Assembly: GCF_000251105.1 (NCBI RefSeq)
Contig: NC_017034.1
Coordinates: 1,984,001-2,048,000, forward strand
Direction: 5' to 3'
Origin: Methanocella conradii HZ254
GTDB lineage: Archaea; Halobacteriota; Methanocellia; Methanocellales; Methanocellaceae
DNA length: 64,000 bases
Shown: positions 51,767-60,261 of the stretch, piece by piece
How the letters are laid out: each line of letters opens with the position of its first letter
Numbering within the stretch: position 1 is the first letter of the stretch
Made by a program: the position numbers and the translations under genes
Notes under the pieces: model-generated
What the model was told of the DNA's origin: nothing
The model's input: the letters and a program-made list of their open reading frames with translations, nothing else
Databases searched by the model: none

Positions 51767-52714
51767 ATGATGATAGAGAGCATGCACAGTAAAGCTTTAA
51801 GTCTGCCTCATGATGAAATGGGATGGCGGAGGCAAACGCTGGCGCGTGAAGACATAAACGCACGTATAAGTGCCGTTAAAACGCTGGAAATGAGAGGCGG
51901 CCGGCAATCTATTAATTTACTCGCAGAAGCGCTTAAAGACGAGAGCTATGAGGTGAGAGAGTCGGCATACCATGCCATCTGCAGGCTAGGATACGAGGCA
52001 ATGCCGGAAATGGTGCGGGCCTTGAAAGACGAAAGCTTTTATGCGCGAATGTACGCCGCCCTTGCCATAAGTAATATGGTGACCAAAGAGCCGGATAAAA
52101 AATATGGCGATGACATCATCGACGCGCTAGCCCAGGCCCTGCTTGATAAAAGCATCTACGTGAGGCGCTCCGCATACGATGCCCTAAAGGTGCTCGAGTA
52201 TAATAAGGTATTTAAGTCGCTCATCGGCTCCCTCGAAAGCCCGGACGCCGGCATACGGCTTGAGGCCATCATCGCCCTCGGCCGGATAGGGGATAAGAGG
52301 TCCATGAAAGCTTTGATAAGGGCGCTCTACGACGAGGATGCGAACGTTAGGAAATGCGCCATCATCGCCCTCGGCCGCATAAGAGATAAAAAGGCAGTAA
52401 GCCTGCTGAGCGGCGCCCTGAGCGACCCGGATGGCGGCGTCCGGAAAGAGGCGGCGAAAGCGCTCGGCTCGATAGGAGGCCCGAGGGCGGTGTCGAGCCT
52501 GATTCAAGCCCTTAATGATATGGAGCCTTCAGTCAGGGATGCGGCGCGAGAGGCACTATCTCGTATAAATAAATCTGAGATGACCCGCTCGTGTCGCACG
52601 CTTAAAGGGGGTGGCCGAAAGCCAGGTATATCCAGGATATGCGTTGCGATTGAGGAGGCCCTTTCTGAGTACTCAAAGGAGCGTCAGGCGAGCCTCTCTT
52701 CTTTCAACATGTAG
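51767..52714 (+). CDS. HEAT-repeat (PBS lyase-like) protein, 315 aa
   Basis: After a short N-terminal segment the protein is made of about seven HEAT or PBS-lyase repeats of roughly 31 residues. Examples are INLLAEALKDESYEVRESAY, ALAQALLDKSIYVRRSAYDAL, LIRALYDEDANVRKCAIIAL and LIQALNDMEPSVRDAAREAL, with the recurring D-x-x-x-VR-x-x-A pattern. It forms an alpha solenoid, probably a protein-binding scaffold. Partners are unknown. It ends with a basic, serine-rich tail. GGAGGGAG lies before the ATG ATG, and the TATA-like TTTATATATTTA near 51648-51659 suits a promoter. Its stop is next to the convergent hemerythrin-like gene. Confidence 0.85.
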   Translation: MMIESMHSKALSLPHDEMGWRRQTLAREDINARISAVKTLEMRGGRQSINLLAEALKDESYEVRESAYHAICRLGYEAMPEMVRALKDESFYARMYAALAISNMVTKEPDKKYGDDIIDALAQALLDKSIYVRRSAYDALKVLEYNKVFKSLIGSLESPDAGIRLEAIIALGRIGDKRSMKALIRALYDEDANVRKCAIIALGRIRDKKAVSLLSGALSDPDGGVRKEAAKALGSIGGPRAVSSLIQALNDMEPSVRDAAREALSRINKSEMTRSCRTLKGGGRKPGISRICVAIEEALSEYSKERQASLSSFNM

Positions 52715-52715
52715 G

Positions 52716-53183
52716 CTATTCTATTGTAGCAGGCGGCCCATAAAGCGCAAGCTTTATATGCTCACCCACAAGTATGGCGGCCGGATACAGCACGTGTTCT
52801 TCAAGCATGATGTGGTGCATCAGCTTTTTAGCGAGCGCCGCATAATCGGGCTTTTGCTCCCTCATGGCGGCCTCATTCATCTCCTCGAGCGCCTTTCTCA
52901 TGGCATCATGCTCCCGTAAAAGGGCATGCAGTTCCCTTTTCAGCCTATCGCAAACCTTTATCATGCCGGCCACCTCCGTCGTCACGCCCTTCTCGGCAAG
53001 CGATGGGAGCAGGTCCAGTGGAGGAAACGCCAGCTCCTCCTCCTTCTTGGCATGTGGCTGAAACGACTTAAAGGCGAGAACAGCCGCATCGCCCACGTCT
53101 CCCCCAACACGAGCGGCTCTGTTTAGCCCTGTATATAGCTCCTCGTGCTCCGTCTTCAAAACGCCTGGTATCCTGTAGTCCAT
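52716..53183 (-). CDS. Hemerythrin/HHE-domain-like protein, 155 aa
   Basis: A helical bundle with hemerythrin-type metal ligands: LKTEHEELYTGLNRA, FKSFQPHAKKEEELAFP, LHALLREHDAMRKALEEM and KKLMHHIMLEEHVLYPAAILV. The histidines and glutamates spaced this way in HHE proteins bind a di-iron centre for oxygen or nitric oxide sensing, or iron storage. In a strict anaerobe it may protect from oxygen (inference). Start ATG 53183 (MDYRIPG) has AGGGGAT upstream. The longer frame from 53234 is AT-rich noncoding-like. Convergent with the HEAT-repeat gene. Confidence 0.82.
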   Translation of the reverse strand: MDYRIPGVLKTEHEELYTGLNRAARVGGDVGDAAVLAFKSFQPHAKKEEELAFPPLDLLPSLAEKGVTTEVAGMIKVCDRLKRELHALLREHDAMRKALEEMNEAAMREQKPDYAALAKKLMHHIMLEEHVLYPAAILVGEHIKLALYGPPATIE

Positions 53184-53348
53184 CCATATCCCCTTTTTAT
53201 TATATAATTGATATTTATAAAATAGCGTGCTCAAAGTAGCGCAGGCCCTGTGTTAAACACTAATATCTTATATGGGTTACATTTATATACAAACCAATTT
53301 ATAAAATAACGTATAATTTGCCATATAAATGGTTGAGGTGCCATACTA

Positions 53349-54488
53349 ATGTCTAAATTCATGCCTTTGCTGGCGCTGTTGATCGTGGCAGCGCTCATCG
53401 TATCAGGCTGTACGGGGACCAGGACGATGGTAGGGAAAGAGAACAATACGTCCACGAATGACCTGATAGCCGCCCAAAAGGCAGCCGCCCAAAATGAATA
53501 TAAAAAGAGCGCAGGCGAGCTAAACGACGAGATAGACTTCCTTAAAAACCATTATAAGCCGCCCCAAAACTGCACGCTAGAGGACTACAGGCTATGGCTC
53601 GACGGATTCAGGGACAGGCTTGGCCTTTGCAGGCAAATGTACGATAACGTAAGCGTGGCCGCAAAGAAATATCTTGGCTACCTGAATGAGTCGAGCGAAG
53701 AGTACGCCAATCTGACCTCTGAAGATACGGGCTTCATCGACGATATAAATTCTCTGGACGGCACGTACAGGCAATACTCGGACTACCTGAATGTGACCAT
53801 TAAAAAGATGGCCGCACTCCGAGGCTATCAGGAAAAGCTGAACGCCAGCGTGGCCGCATATAATGACCTTACCGCCTTTTCAAAGGGCGCCAGGGTAGAC
53901 TCTGAGGACTCGTACGCCAGCTTCCTCGACGGGTTTAACGGCAAGGTCAGCGCATATGAGTCGAAGGCGAATGCAGCCATAGCGGCGGGCGAAGAATACC
54001 TTAAATACTGTGAGCCTGGCAGCGCCGAGTACCAGGCCGTCACGGATAACAACAACGCATTGAGGGACAACGCCAGGAAGTGCAGGGAGGCATACAATAA
54101 CTATAAAAAGGACTATGATAGCAAGATGAGCGCGAAGGGCGCTGCTACGTCGGCGTTTAACGACTATAAGGATAAGATGGGCAAGGCCAGCTCTGCTGCG
54201 AACGAATTGGAGGCATATCGCGGCACCGCCAAAGCGCTTGAAAAGCTCGACGCGGGCTGGCTGGCGGGCTATAAGGAGAGGCTCGACGCATTCAAGGCCG
54301 CATGTAACGATGCAATAGCAGCGGGTGACACGTGTAAGCAGTACCTGGACCCATCGGGCTCCGACTATAAGTCCATCGAGTCCAACGAGAAGAGCATGAA
54401 AGACGCCATTGCGTCGTATGAAAGCAATTATAGCAAGCTGAACGCCATGTACAGGAATTTGCATCCACTAGGGCCAATCATCCAATAG
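53349..54488 (+). CDS. Lipoprotein with three internal coiled-coil-like repeats, 379 aa
   Basis: The signal peptide ends at lipobox VSGC (about residue 21). The mature part is helical and contains three related segments of roughly 90-100 residues starting near residues 80, 195 and 305: LDGFRDRLGLCRQMYDNVS, LDGFNGKVSAYESKANAAI and LAGYKERLDAFKAACNDAI. Each is followed by an A-A-x-x-YL-x-Y or QYL, then P-x-S-x-E/D-Y and a Y-x-x-Y pair. Hence it arose by internal duplication and probably forms a surface rod or coiled coil. No family was recognised. Its ATG is 166 bp from the divergent hemerythrin-like gene. Confidence 0.85.
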   Translation: MSKFMPLLALLIVAALIVSGCTGTRTMVGKENNTSTNDLIAAQKAAAQNEYKKSAGELNDEIDFLKNHYKPPQNCTLEDYRLWLDGFRDRLGLCRQMYDNVSVAAKKYLGYLNESSEEYANLTSEDTGFIDDINSLDGTYRQYSDYLNVTIKKMAALRGYQEKLNASVAAYNDLTAFSKGARVDSEDSYASFLDGFNGKVSAYESKANAAIAAGEEYLKYCEPGSAEYQAVTDNNNALRDNARKCREAYNNYKKDYDSKMSAKGAATSAFNDYKDKMGKASSAANELEAYRGTAKALEKLDAGWLAGYKERLDAFKAACNDAIAAGDTCKQYLDPSGSDYKSIESNEKSMKDAIASYESNYSKLNAMYRNLHPLGPIIQ

Positions 54489-54560
54489 TCATGCCTAATG
54501 GCATCTCAACCCACCAAGCCCTTAATAAAAAAACGCTTTTTCAGTTTATTTACGGGTTAT

Positions 54561-54570
54561 TTTTATAAAT
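54561..54570 (+). promoter_or_regulatory. TATA box for stand-alone receiver gene
   Basis: TTTATAAATA precedes the ATG at 54600 by about 30 bases, placing the transcription start within a few bases of the start codon. The mRNA is probably leaderless, as no Shine-Dalgarno sequence is seen (ATTTTAATAGTG). Confidence 0.6.
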
Positions 54571-54599
54571 ATACATGTAATAAATGAATTTTAATAGTG

Positions 54600-54965
54600 A
54601 TGCATGTTATGGTTGCTCTTGGCATAGCCGACGACGAGCCTGACATATTAAGGCTTTTTAAGATGATGCTGGGGAGCAAAGGCTATCCCATCGCCTATAC
54701 CGCAATGAACGGGGCCGAGGCGGTAGAAATGCACAGGGCGAGGCCTGCAGACATAGTAATAATAGACTATAACATGCCATACATGGATGGGCTTGAGGCC
54801 GCCAGGACTATCCTGGAAGAATTCCCCAATACGAAGGTATTTTTGATGACCTGCGGCGAAGACATCATGGATTTAGTTAAAGGCTTGAGGGGCGTCACCA
54901 TACTAAAAAAGCCTTTTCCATTTAAGGCCGTTATCGAGATGCTGGACCGCTTGAGCTCCCGCTAG
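54600..54965 (+). CDS. Stand-alone response-regulator receiver (CheY-like), 121 aa
   Basis: The protein is only a receiver domain. Acidic pair in GIADDEPDILRLF, phosphoacceptor aspartate in DIVIIDYNMPYMDG, and the lysine in LKKPFP are all present, while the usual conserved threonine is in FLMTCGED. It lacks an output domain, so it may act by protein binding, as CheY-like or diguanylate-free receivers do in archaea. No kinase is adjacent, and the nearest in the window is the orphan PAS kinase at 19.6 kb. ATG 54600 is used (GTG 54597 is possible). The 3' end overlaps the convergent aCPSF2 by 4 bases. Confidence 0.88.
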   Translation: MHVMVALGIADDEPDILRLFKMMLGSKGYPIAYTAMNGAEAVEMHRARPADIVIIDYNMPYMDGLEAARTILEEFPNTKVFLMTCGEDIMDLVKGLRGVTILKKPFPFKAVIEMLDRLSSR

Positions 54966-56212
54966 ACTGTGTATTCTTCCCCGAGCCTGGGGGCGTAAGC
55001 ATCGACCCCTATCTCGCTCCGCACCCATTCGGCGAAAGCCTCAGTATTATCCCCATGCACGCAAAACACTTTCTCCGTGCCCTTATCACACATGTGCTTC
55101 ACGATGGCCTTTAGCTCAGAGTCGCCGCTATGGGCCGAAAAGCTGTACTGCTCCAGCTTACACCTCAATGGCAGCACCTCGCCGTCCACCTCAACGGTGT
55201 TCGTATCAAGCGCCATCCGCCCGTTCGTGCCCTCCACCTGAAAGCCAGTCAAAATGAGCTTATCATGCGGGTCATCGTATATCTGCTTAAGATAGTAGAG
55301 GACAGGCCCGCCATTGAGCATGCCAGCCGTCGTCACGACGACCGACGGCTCATCCAGCACGGCTCGCCTCATCTTGCCTTTAACAGTGGTGGCATTGCCA
55401 TAGGCTGCTTTCAGCCGGCCGGAATCCTTGAGGTATTCTGGCTGCTTTAATAGCATATCTGTGACATCCACTCCCATGCCATCCACAAAGCACCCTATGC
55501 CATGCTCCTTTAATATCATGAGTATTTCCTGGGTGCGGCCTATCGCAAAGCATGGTATGACCACGTTGCCTCCTGTATCGAGCGTATAACGTATCGACTC
55601 TATAAACCGCTCCTCTAATGCCTTCCTGTCCTGGTGCTCCTTTCCGAAATAGGTGCTCTCCACCAGTAAGGCCCTGGCCTCGGGGTAATGTATCTTCGAG
55701 CCATTCAGCAGCCTCGTGTCCGAGTTCTTGATATCGCCGGTATAGAGCAGGGTATCGTCGCCGAACTCAACATACGTCAGGGCGCTACCGGGTATATGGC
55801 CCGCATCCAGAAAGGTGATAGTATAGTCCTCCGTAGAATAGTCCTCTAGATAGTCCAGCACCATTGTACGCCTGCTTAACACCTGCATGTCAACGGGGTC
55901 GAAGGGCGGGACACAGCACCTCTCTGCGATCTCAAGCGTATCCTCAGCCAGTAGCCTGGTAAGGTGCTTCGTGGGTGGGGTGGCAAGCACGACCGGCTCA
56001 AGGTCCATCAAGTTAGGAACGACTCCGCAATGGTCAAGGTGGCCATGCGAAATCACGACCGTCTCAGGCCGCGGGCTACCCACAGGATACTCGGGCGGGT
56101 CTGACGGCTTAATCCCATAGTCAAGCAACACCTTATCATTCAATAGAAATGCGGACCGCCCAACCTCGCGGGCGGCCCCGAGGAATTTTATTTGAATGCC
56201 TTTTACCTCCAC
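54962..56212 (-). CDS. aCPSF2: metallo-beta-lactamase/beta-CASP ribonuclease without KH domains
   Basis: The 416-residue protein has the metal motif SHGHLDH near residues 55-61, VLLDYGIKPSD before it, the beta-CASP helix PCFAIGRTQEILMIL, and the later TAGMLNGGPVLYYL and YSFSAHSGDSELKAIV. It lacks the KH domains of aCPSF1 (31712-33625). This is the layout of archaeal CPSF2 or related RNase J-like enzymes. It probably processes RNA in the cytosol. ATG 56212 starts MEVKGIQIKFLGAAREVG, which fits the family start. It is convergent with the receiver gene. Confidence 0.9.
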   Translation of the reverse strand: MEVKGIQIKFLGAAREVGRSAFLLNDKVLLDYGIKPSDPPEYPVGSPRPETVVISHGHLDHCGVVPNLMDLEPVVLATPPTKHLTRLLAEDTLEIAERCCVPPFDPVDMQVLSRRTMVLDYLEDYSTEDYTITFLDAGHIPGSALTYVEFGDDTLLYTGDIKNSDTRLLNGSKIHYPEARALLVESTYFGKEHQDRKALEERFIESIRYTLDTGGNVVIPCFAIGRTQEILMILKEHGIGCFVDGMGVDVTDMLLKQPEYLKDSGRLKAAYGNATTVKGKMRRAVLDEPSVVVTTAGMLNGGPVLYYLKQIYDDPHDKLILTGFQVEGTNGRMALDTNTVEVDGEVLPLRCKLEQYSFSAHSGDSELKAIVKHMCDKGTEKVFCVHGDNTEAFAEWVRSEIGVDAYAPRLGEEYTV

Positions 56213-56527
56213 GATGCCAAATTTACTGCTGAAAAGTCAGAAACAGGCCTATGTTTTTCCCTCGAAACCTTATGTTAAATACGAAGGCTTATATATCACT
56301 TTCCATACTTAAAAATATAAATACAAAATTATTTCAATAAGAAGATACCTCTAACTAATATAATGCCACTCGCGCCGCGTGCGACAATATACAATAGAAA
56401 AGTATAAATGCTATAGGCGCAATTGTAGGAGACCGTCAGACACAGGTTCTATAATAGATGGTGAGTGCCGCAGCAAATTCCCTCGATGCCCGCTTCATAA
56501 AAACGACGTTAGCGTAGAGTATCAACG
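56213..56527. other. Gap of about 315 bp upstream of tRNA-Lys; promoter region, no gene seen
   Basis: The left part (to about 56400) is AT-rich. The AGTATAAATG near 56402 and TTCATAAAA at about 56491-56499 are TATA-like. The latter lies roughly 30-37 bases before the tRNA. No open frame or conserved hairpin is convincing, though AGACCGTCAGACACAGGTTC and similar GC-rich bits occur at 56430-56480. Confidence 0.4.
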
Positions 56528-56601
56528 GGGCTCGTAGCTCAGTTAGGTAGAGCGCCTGGCTTTTAACCAGGCTGCCTGGGGTTCAAATCCCCACGAGCCC
56601 G
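56528..56601 (+). tRNA. tRNA-Lys (anticodon TTT)
   Basis: The sequence folds as a 74-base class I tRNA. The acceptor stem pairs GGGCTCG with CGAGCCC (56528-56534 and 56594-56600), discriminator G. The anticodon stem-loop is CCTGG-CTTTTAA-CCAGG, giving anticodon TTT, and the T loop is GGTTCAAATCC. CCA is not encoded. It lies only 47 bp upstream of rpoH, so a shared transcript with the RNA polymerase operon is possible. Confidence 0.97.
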
Positions 56602-56648
56602 CCTCACCCTGTTATGGGACTCTTTTACGTTTTAAGGAGGAAGGCAAA

Positions 56649-56888
56649 TTGACCAAGAAGTTCAACGTTCTGGAACACGAGCTGGTGCCAGACCATATCC
56701 TGTTGACTGAAGAAGAGACCCAGGAAGTACTGAAAAAATATGGAATAACAAGGGGACAGTTGCCTAAGATAAAAGCCTCCGACGTCGTGGTCAAGCAGAT
56801 AGGCGCTAAGCCTGGCGACGTTATAAAGATCATCAGGAAGAGCCTGACCGCCGGCAGGGCAGTCGCTTACAGGCTCGTCATAGAGTAA
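56649..56888 (+). CDS. rpoH: RNA polymerase subunit H (Rpo5)
   Basis: RpoH/Rpo5 corresponds to the C-terminal part of eukaryotic Rpb5 and contacts the assembly platform of the polymerase. The 79-residue sequence has FNVLEHELVPDHILLTEEE, KYGITRGQLPKIKASDVV and RKSLTAGRAVAYRLV, matching archaeal RpoH. It starts at TTG 56649 with AAGGAGG upstream. First gene of the large RNA polymerase operon and 47 bp downstream of tRNA-Lys. Confidence 0.96.
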   Translation: MTKKFNVLEHELVPDHILLTEEETQEVLKKYGITRGQLPKIKASDVVVKQIGAKPGDVIKIIRKSLTAGRAVAYRLVIE

Positions 56889-56901
56889 GCGAGGGGATCC
56901 A

Positions 56902-58446
56902 GTGTTAGACAGAAGAGAGTTAAGCAAGGCGTATTTTACCCGGAAAAAGATCGCACAGCATCACATTGACTCTTTTAACGTGTTTTTAGACCAGGGGCTT
57001 CAGAAGGTCATCGATGAGCAGGGCTACATCGAGACCGACATTGAGGACGTGGAGCGCAACATTGAGCCAGTGAAGGTCAAGCTGGGCAAGATACGCGTGG
57101 GGAATCCCGTGGTCCGTGAGGCTGATGGCTCGGTGGAGCCGCTATTCCCCACCGAGGCCCGATTGAGGAACATCACCTATGCGGCCGAATTGTTCTTAGA
57201 GATGAGCATAGTTAGGGGCGAGGTCGAGGAGGAGGCCATCGAGGTCAACATCGGCCAGCTCCCCATCATGATAGGCTGTAAGCAGTGTAACCTTGCGAAT
57301 CTGAGCCCCGAAGAATGGGTCAAGAATGGGGAAGACCCCATGGACCCGGGCGGCTACTTTATAATTAATGGTACCGAGCGCGTCTTAATGACTCTAGAGG
57401 ACCTGGCGCCTAATAAGATAATGGTGGAGTACGACGACCGCTATGGAGACCAGATAGAGGTGGCCAAGGTATTCTCCCAGAGGCGGGGCTACAGGGCGCT
57501 CGTGATAGTCGAGAGGGGGCGCAAGTCCATCCTTGAGGTGTCATTCCCATCGATATCCGGCCGCCTGAACCTTGTCATGCTCATGAGGGCGCTGGGGCTC
57601 GAGACCGACCAGGACATCATAAACGCGGTGTCCGAGGACCCAGAGATACAGAAGTTCATGCTCGAGAACCTCGATGAGGCGGAGGCGGACACCGTGGAAA
57701 GCGCCATGGAAAAGATAGGCAAGCGCGTGGCGGCGGGCCAGGCTCGGGACTACCAGATGAAGCGCGCCCACTACGTCATAGACAGGTACCTGCTGCCGCA
57801 CCTTAACCCCGAAAACTTCGAGCGCATCCATGAGGACGACCCGAAGCTCAAGGAGTCCAGGATCAATAAGGCTTACTTTTTGGGCAGGATGGCCGAGGCC
57901 TGCTGCGAGCTGGCCCTCCACCGCAGGGCGCCGGATGACAAGGACCATTATGCTAATAAGAGGCTCAAGCTGGCAGGCGACCTTATGGAGGACTTGTTCA
58001 GGGTAGCGTTCAACAGGCTTACCAGAGACATCAAGTACCAGCTAGAGCGGGCGAACATGCGCAACAGGGAGCTATACATGATAACTGCGGTGAGGGCCGA
58101 CGTCTTGACCGAAAGGCTCATCCACCCGCTCGCGACCGGCAACTGGGTCGGCGGAAGGACGGGCGTGTCCCAGCTTATGGACCGCATAGACTACATGGCC
58201 ATGCTATCGCACCTCAGGCGTGTCATATCTCCCTTATCCAGGGCCCAGCCCCACTTCGAGGCCCGTGACCTTCACGCGACTCAGTGGGGCCGCATTTGCC
58301 CGTCGGAGACGCCAGAAGGCCCGAACTGCGGCCTGGTGAAGAACTTCGCCATGTCGGTGGAGCTGTCCACGGGCATAGAGGACGAGGAGTCGATAAAGAA
58401 GATACTGAGAGAGGCCGGCGTACAGCCTCTGGGGAGGGTGGTGTAA
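56902..58446 (+). CDS. rpoB2: RNA polymerase subunit B'' (N-terminal half of beta)
   Basis: This 514-residue protein is the N-terminal portion of the second-largest polymerase subunit, which is split in two in methanogens. It includes the protrusion and lobe regions (VKVKLGKIRVGNPVVREADG, QLPIMIGCKQCNL, GGYFIINGTERVLM) and ends in fork region sequences around SRAQPHFEARDLHATQWGRICPSETPEGPNCGLVKN. A GTG start at 56902 follows rpoH by 13 bp. The stop is directly adjacent to the ATG of rpoB1 with no gap, so the two halves are co-translated. The cysteines in GCKQCN may form a small zinc-binding site. Confidence 0.96.
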   Translation: MLDRRELSKAYFTRKKIAQHHIDSFNVFLDQGLQKVIDEQGYIETDIEDVERNIEPVKVKLGKIRVGNPVVREADGSVEPLFPTEARLRNITYAAELFLEMSIVRGEVEEEAIEVNIGQLPIMIGCKQCNLANLSPEEWVKNGEDPMDPGGYFIINGTERVLMTLEDLAPNKIMVEYDDRYGDQIEVAKVFSQRRGYRALVIVERGRKSILEVSFPSISGRLNLVMLMRALGLETDQDIINAVSEDPEIQKFMLENLDEAEADTVESAMEKIGKRVAAGQARDYQMKRAHYVIDRYLLPHLNPENFERIHEDDPKLKESRINKAYFLGRMAEACCELALHRRAPDDKDHYANKRLKLAGDLMEDLFRVAFNRLTRDIKYQLERANMRNRELYMITAVRADVLTERLIHPLATGNWVGGRTGVSQLMDRIDYMAMLSHLRRVISPLSRAQPHFEARDLHATQWGRICPSETPEGPNCGLVKNFAMSVELSTGIEDEESIKKILREAGVQPLGRVV

Positions 58447-60261
58447 ATGAAGGCAAGGGTATTCGTTAACGGAGCGCTCGTGGGGACGCACGAGAATCCC
58501 CTTGAGCTGGTGGAGAACATTCGAGAGAAGAGGCGGCAGGGCATCATCTCAAACCAGCTCAACATCGCGTACCACAAGCTCACTAACGAGGTCATCATAA
58601 ACACTGACATGGGCAGGGCCAGGCGGCCGCTCATCATCGTAAAGAATGGCAAGCCATTGATCACTAATGAGGACATCGAGCAGCTCAAGCGTGGCGAGGC
58701 GACGTTTGACGACCTGGTCAAGAGGGGCCTGATTGAGTACATCGACGCGGAGGAGGAAGAGAATACTTATATAGCCATTGACGAGTCTCAGCTCACCAAG
58801 GACCATACGCACCTGGAGCTTGAGCCTTCGCTCATCCTCGGGATAGCCGCTGGCATGATACCGTATCCGGAGCATAACGCTTCGCCTAGGGTCACGATGG
58901 GGGCGGGCATGATCAAGCAGTCGCTGGGGGTCTCCACCGCCAACCAGAAGCTGAGGCCGGACACGAGAGGGCACTTCCTGCACTACCCGCAGGAGGCGAT
59001 AGTCACCACACAGACGGCGAGGTCCATCAACTTCGAGAAGAGGCCGGCCGGCCAGAACTTCGTCGTGGCAGTGCTATCGTATGAGGGCTATAACATCGAG
59101 GATGCGCTCGTCTTCAATAAAGGCTCAATTGACAGGGGCCTTGGAAGGTCCCACTTCTTCAGGACGACTGAAGGGGAGGAGAGGCGGTACCCGGGCGGCC
59201 AGGAGGACACCTTTGAGGTGCCCGACGCCGAGGTGAGGGGCGCCCGCGAGGCGGAGTACTACTCGATGCTTGACGAGGACGGTCTAGTCAACCCGGAGAC
59301 CGAGGTCGGGCCGAACGACGTCCTGATAGGCAAGACCAGCCCGCCGAGGTTCCTGGAAGAGCCGACGGACCTGGGAGGCATCACCCCGCTGAAGCGGCGC
59401 GAGACCTCGGTGACCATGAGGAGCAACGAAAAGGGCATCGTTGACACGGTCATACTCACGGAGACCCAGAATGGCAGCCGCCTTGCAAAGGTGCGCACGA
59501 GGGACCTGAGGATTCCGGAGCTTGGCGACAAGTTCGCATCCCGCCACGGACAGAAGGGCGTCATTGGCCTCATAGCGCCGCAGGAGGACATGCCTTTCAC
59601 GGAGAGCGGCATGGTCCCCGACCTCATAATAAACCCGCACGCCATCCCGTCCCGTATGACCATCGGGCACGTCTTAGAGACCATAGGCGGCAAGGTAGGC
59701 AGCCTCGCGGGGAGGTTCGTCGATGGCACCGCCTTCAACAACGAGACCGAGGACGAGCTCAGGGCGGAGCTTAAGAAGTTCGGCTTCTCCCACACGGGCA
59801 AGGAAGTCTTCTACGATGGCATTACTGGCCAGAGGATAAAGGCAGACGTTTTCGTTGGAGTAATCCTGTACCAGAAGCTGTACCACATGGTCTCGTCCAA
59901 GATGCACGCCAGGTCCAGAGGCCCCGTCCAGGTGCTGACGAGACAGCCGACCGAGGGCCGTGCCAGGGAAGGCGGGCTGAGGTTCGGCGAGATGGAAAGA
60001 GACGTCATGATAGGCCACGGCGCAGCCATGGCACTTAAGGAAAGGCTGCTCGACGAGTCTGACAAGGTGTTCGAGTACGTCTGTAACAACTGCGGCATGG
60101 TGGCCACCGAGGACAAGAAGAGGAAGCTCGTGTACTGCCCGAACTGTGGCGCTGACACTAATATATATAAAGTGGAGATGAGCTACGCCTTCAAGCTGCT
60201 TCTGGATGAGATGAAGGCGCTGGGCATAGCGCCGAGGCTAGAGCTGGAGGACGCCGTATGA
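58447..60261 (+). CDS. rpoB1: RNA polymerase subunit B' (C-terminal half of beta)
   Basis: The 604-residue C-terminal half of the beta subunit contains the hybrid-binding and wall regions: [38 protein letters not shown] (active-site lysines in the RHGQKG loop) and [34 protein letters not shown]-terminal zinc ribbon is seen as CNNCGMV and CPNCGAD. It starts directly after the rpoB2 stop (ATG 58447) and its stop overlaps rpoA1 as ATGA, so the polymerase genes are translationally coupled. Confidence 0.97.
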   Translation: MKARVFVNGALVGTHENPLELVENIREKRRQGIISNQLNIAYHKLTNEVIINTDMGRARRPLIIVKNGKPLITNEDIEQLKRGEATFDDLVKRGLIEYIDAEEEENTYIAIDESQLTKDHTHLELEPSLILGIAAGMIPYPEHNASPRVTMGAGMIKQSLGVSTANQKLRPDTRGHFLHYPQEAIVTTQTARSINFEKRPAGQNFVVAVLSYEGYNIEDALVFNKGSIDRGLGRSHFFRTTEGEERRYPGGQEDTFEVPDAEVRGAREAEYYSMLDEDGLVNPETEVGPNDVLIGKTSPPRFLEEPTDLGGITPLKRRETSVTMRSNEKGIVDTVILTETQNGSRLAKVRTRDLRIPELGDKFASRHGQKGVIGLIAPQEDMPFTESGMVPDLIINPHAIPSRMTIGHVLETIGGKVGSLAGRFVDGTAFNNETEDELRAELKKFGFSHTGKEVFYDGITGQRIKADVFVGVILYQKLYHMVSSKMHARSRGPVQVLTRQPTEGRAREGGLRFGEMERDVMIGHGAAMALKERLLDESDKVFEYVCNNCGMVATEDKKRKLVYCPNCGADTNIYKVEMSYAFKLLLDEMKALGIAPRLELEDAV

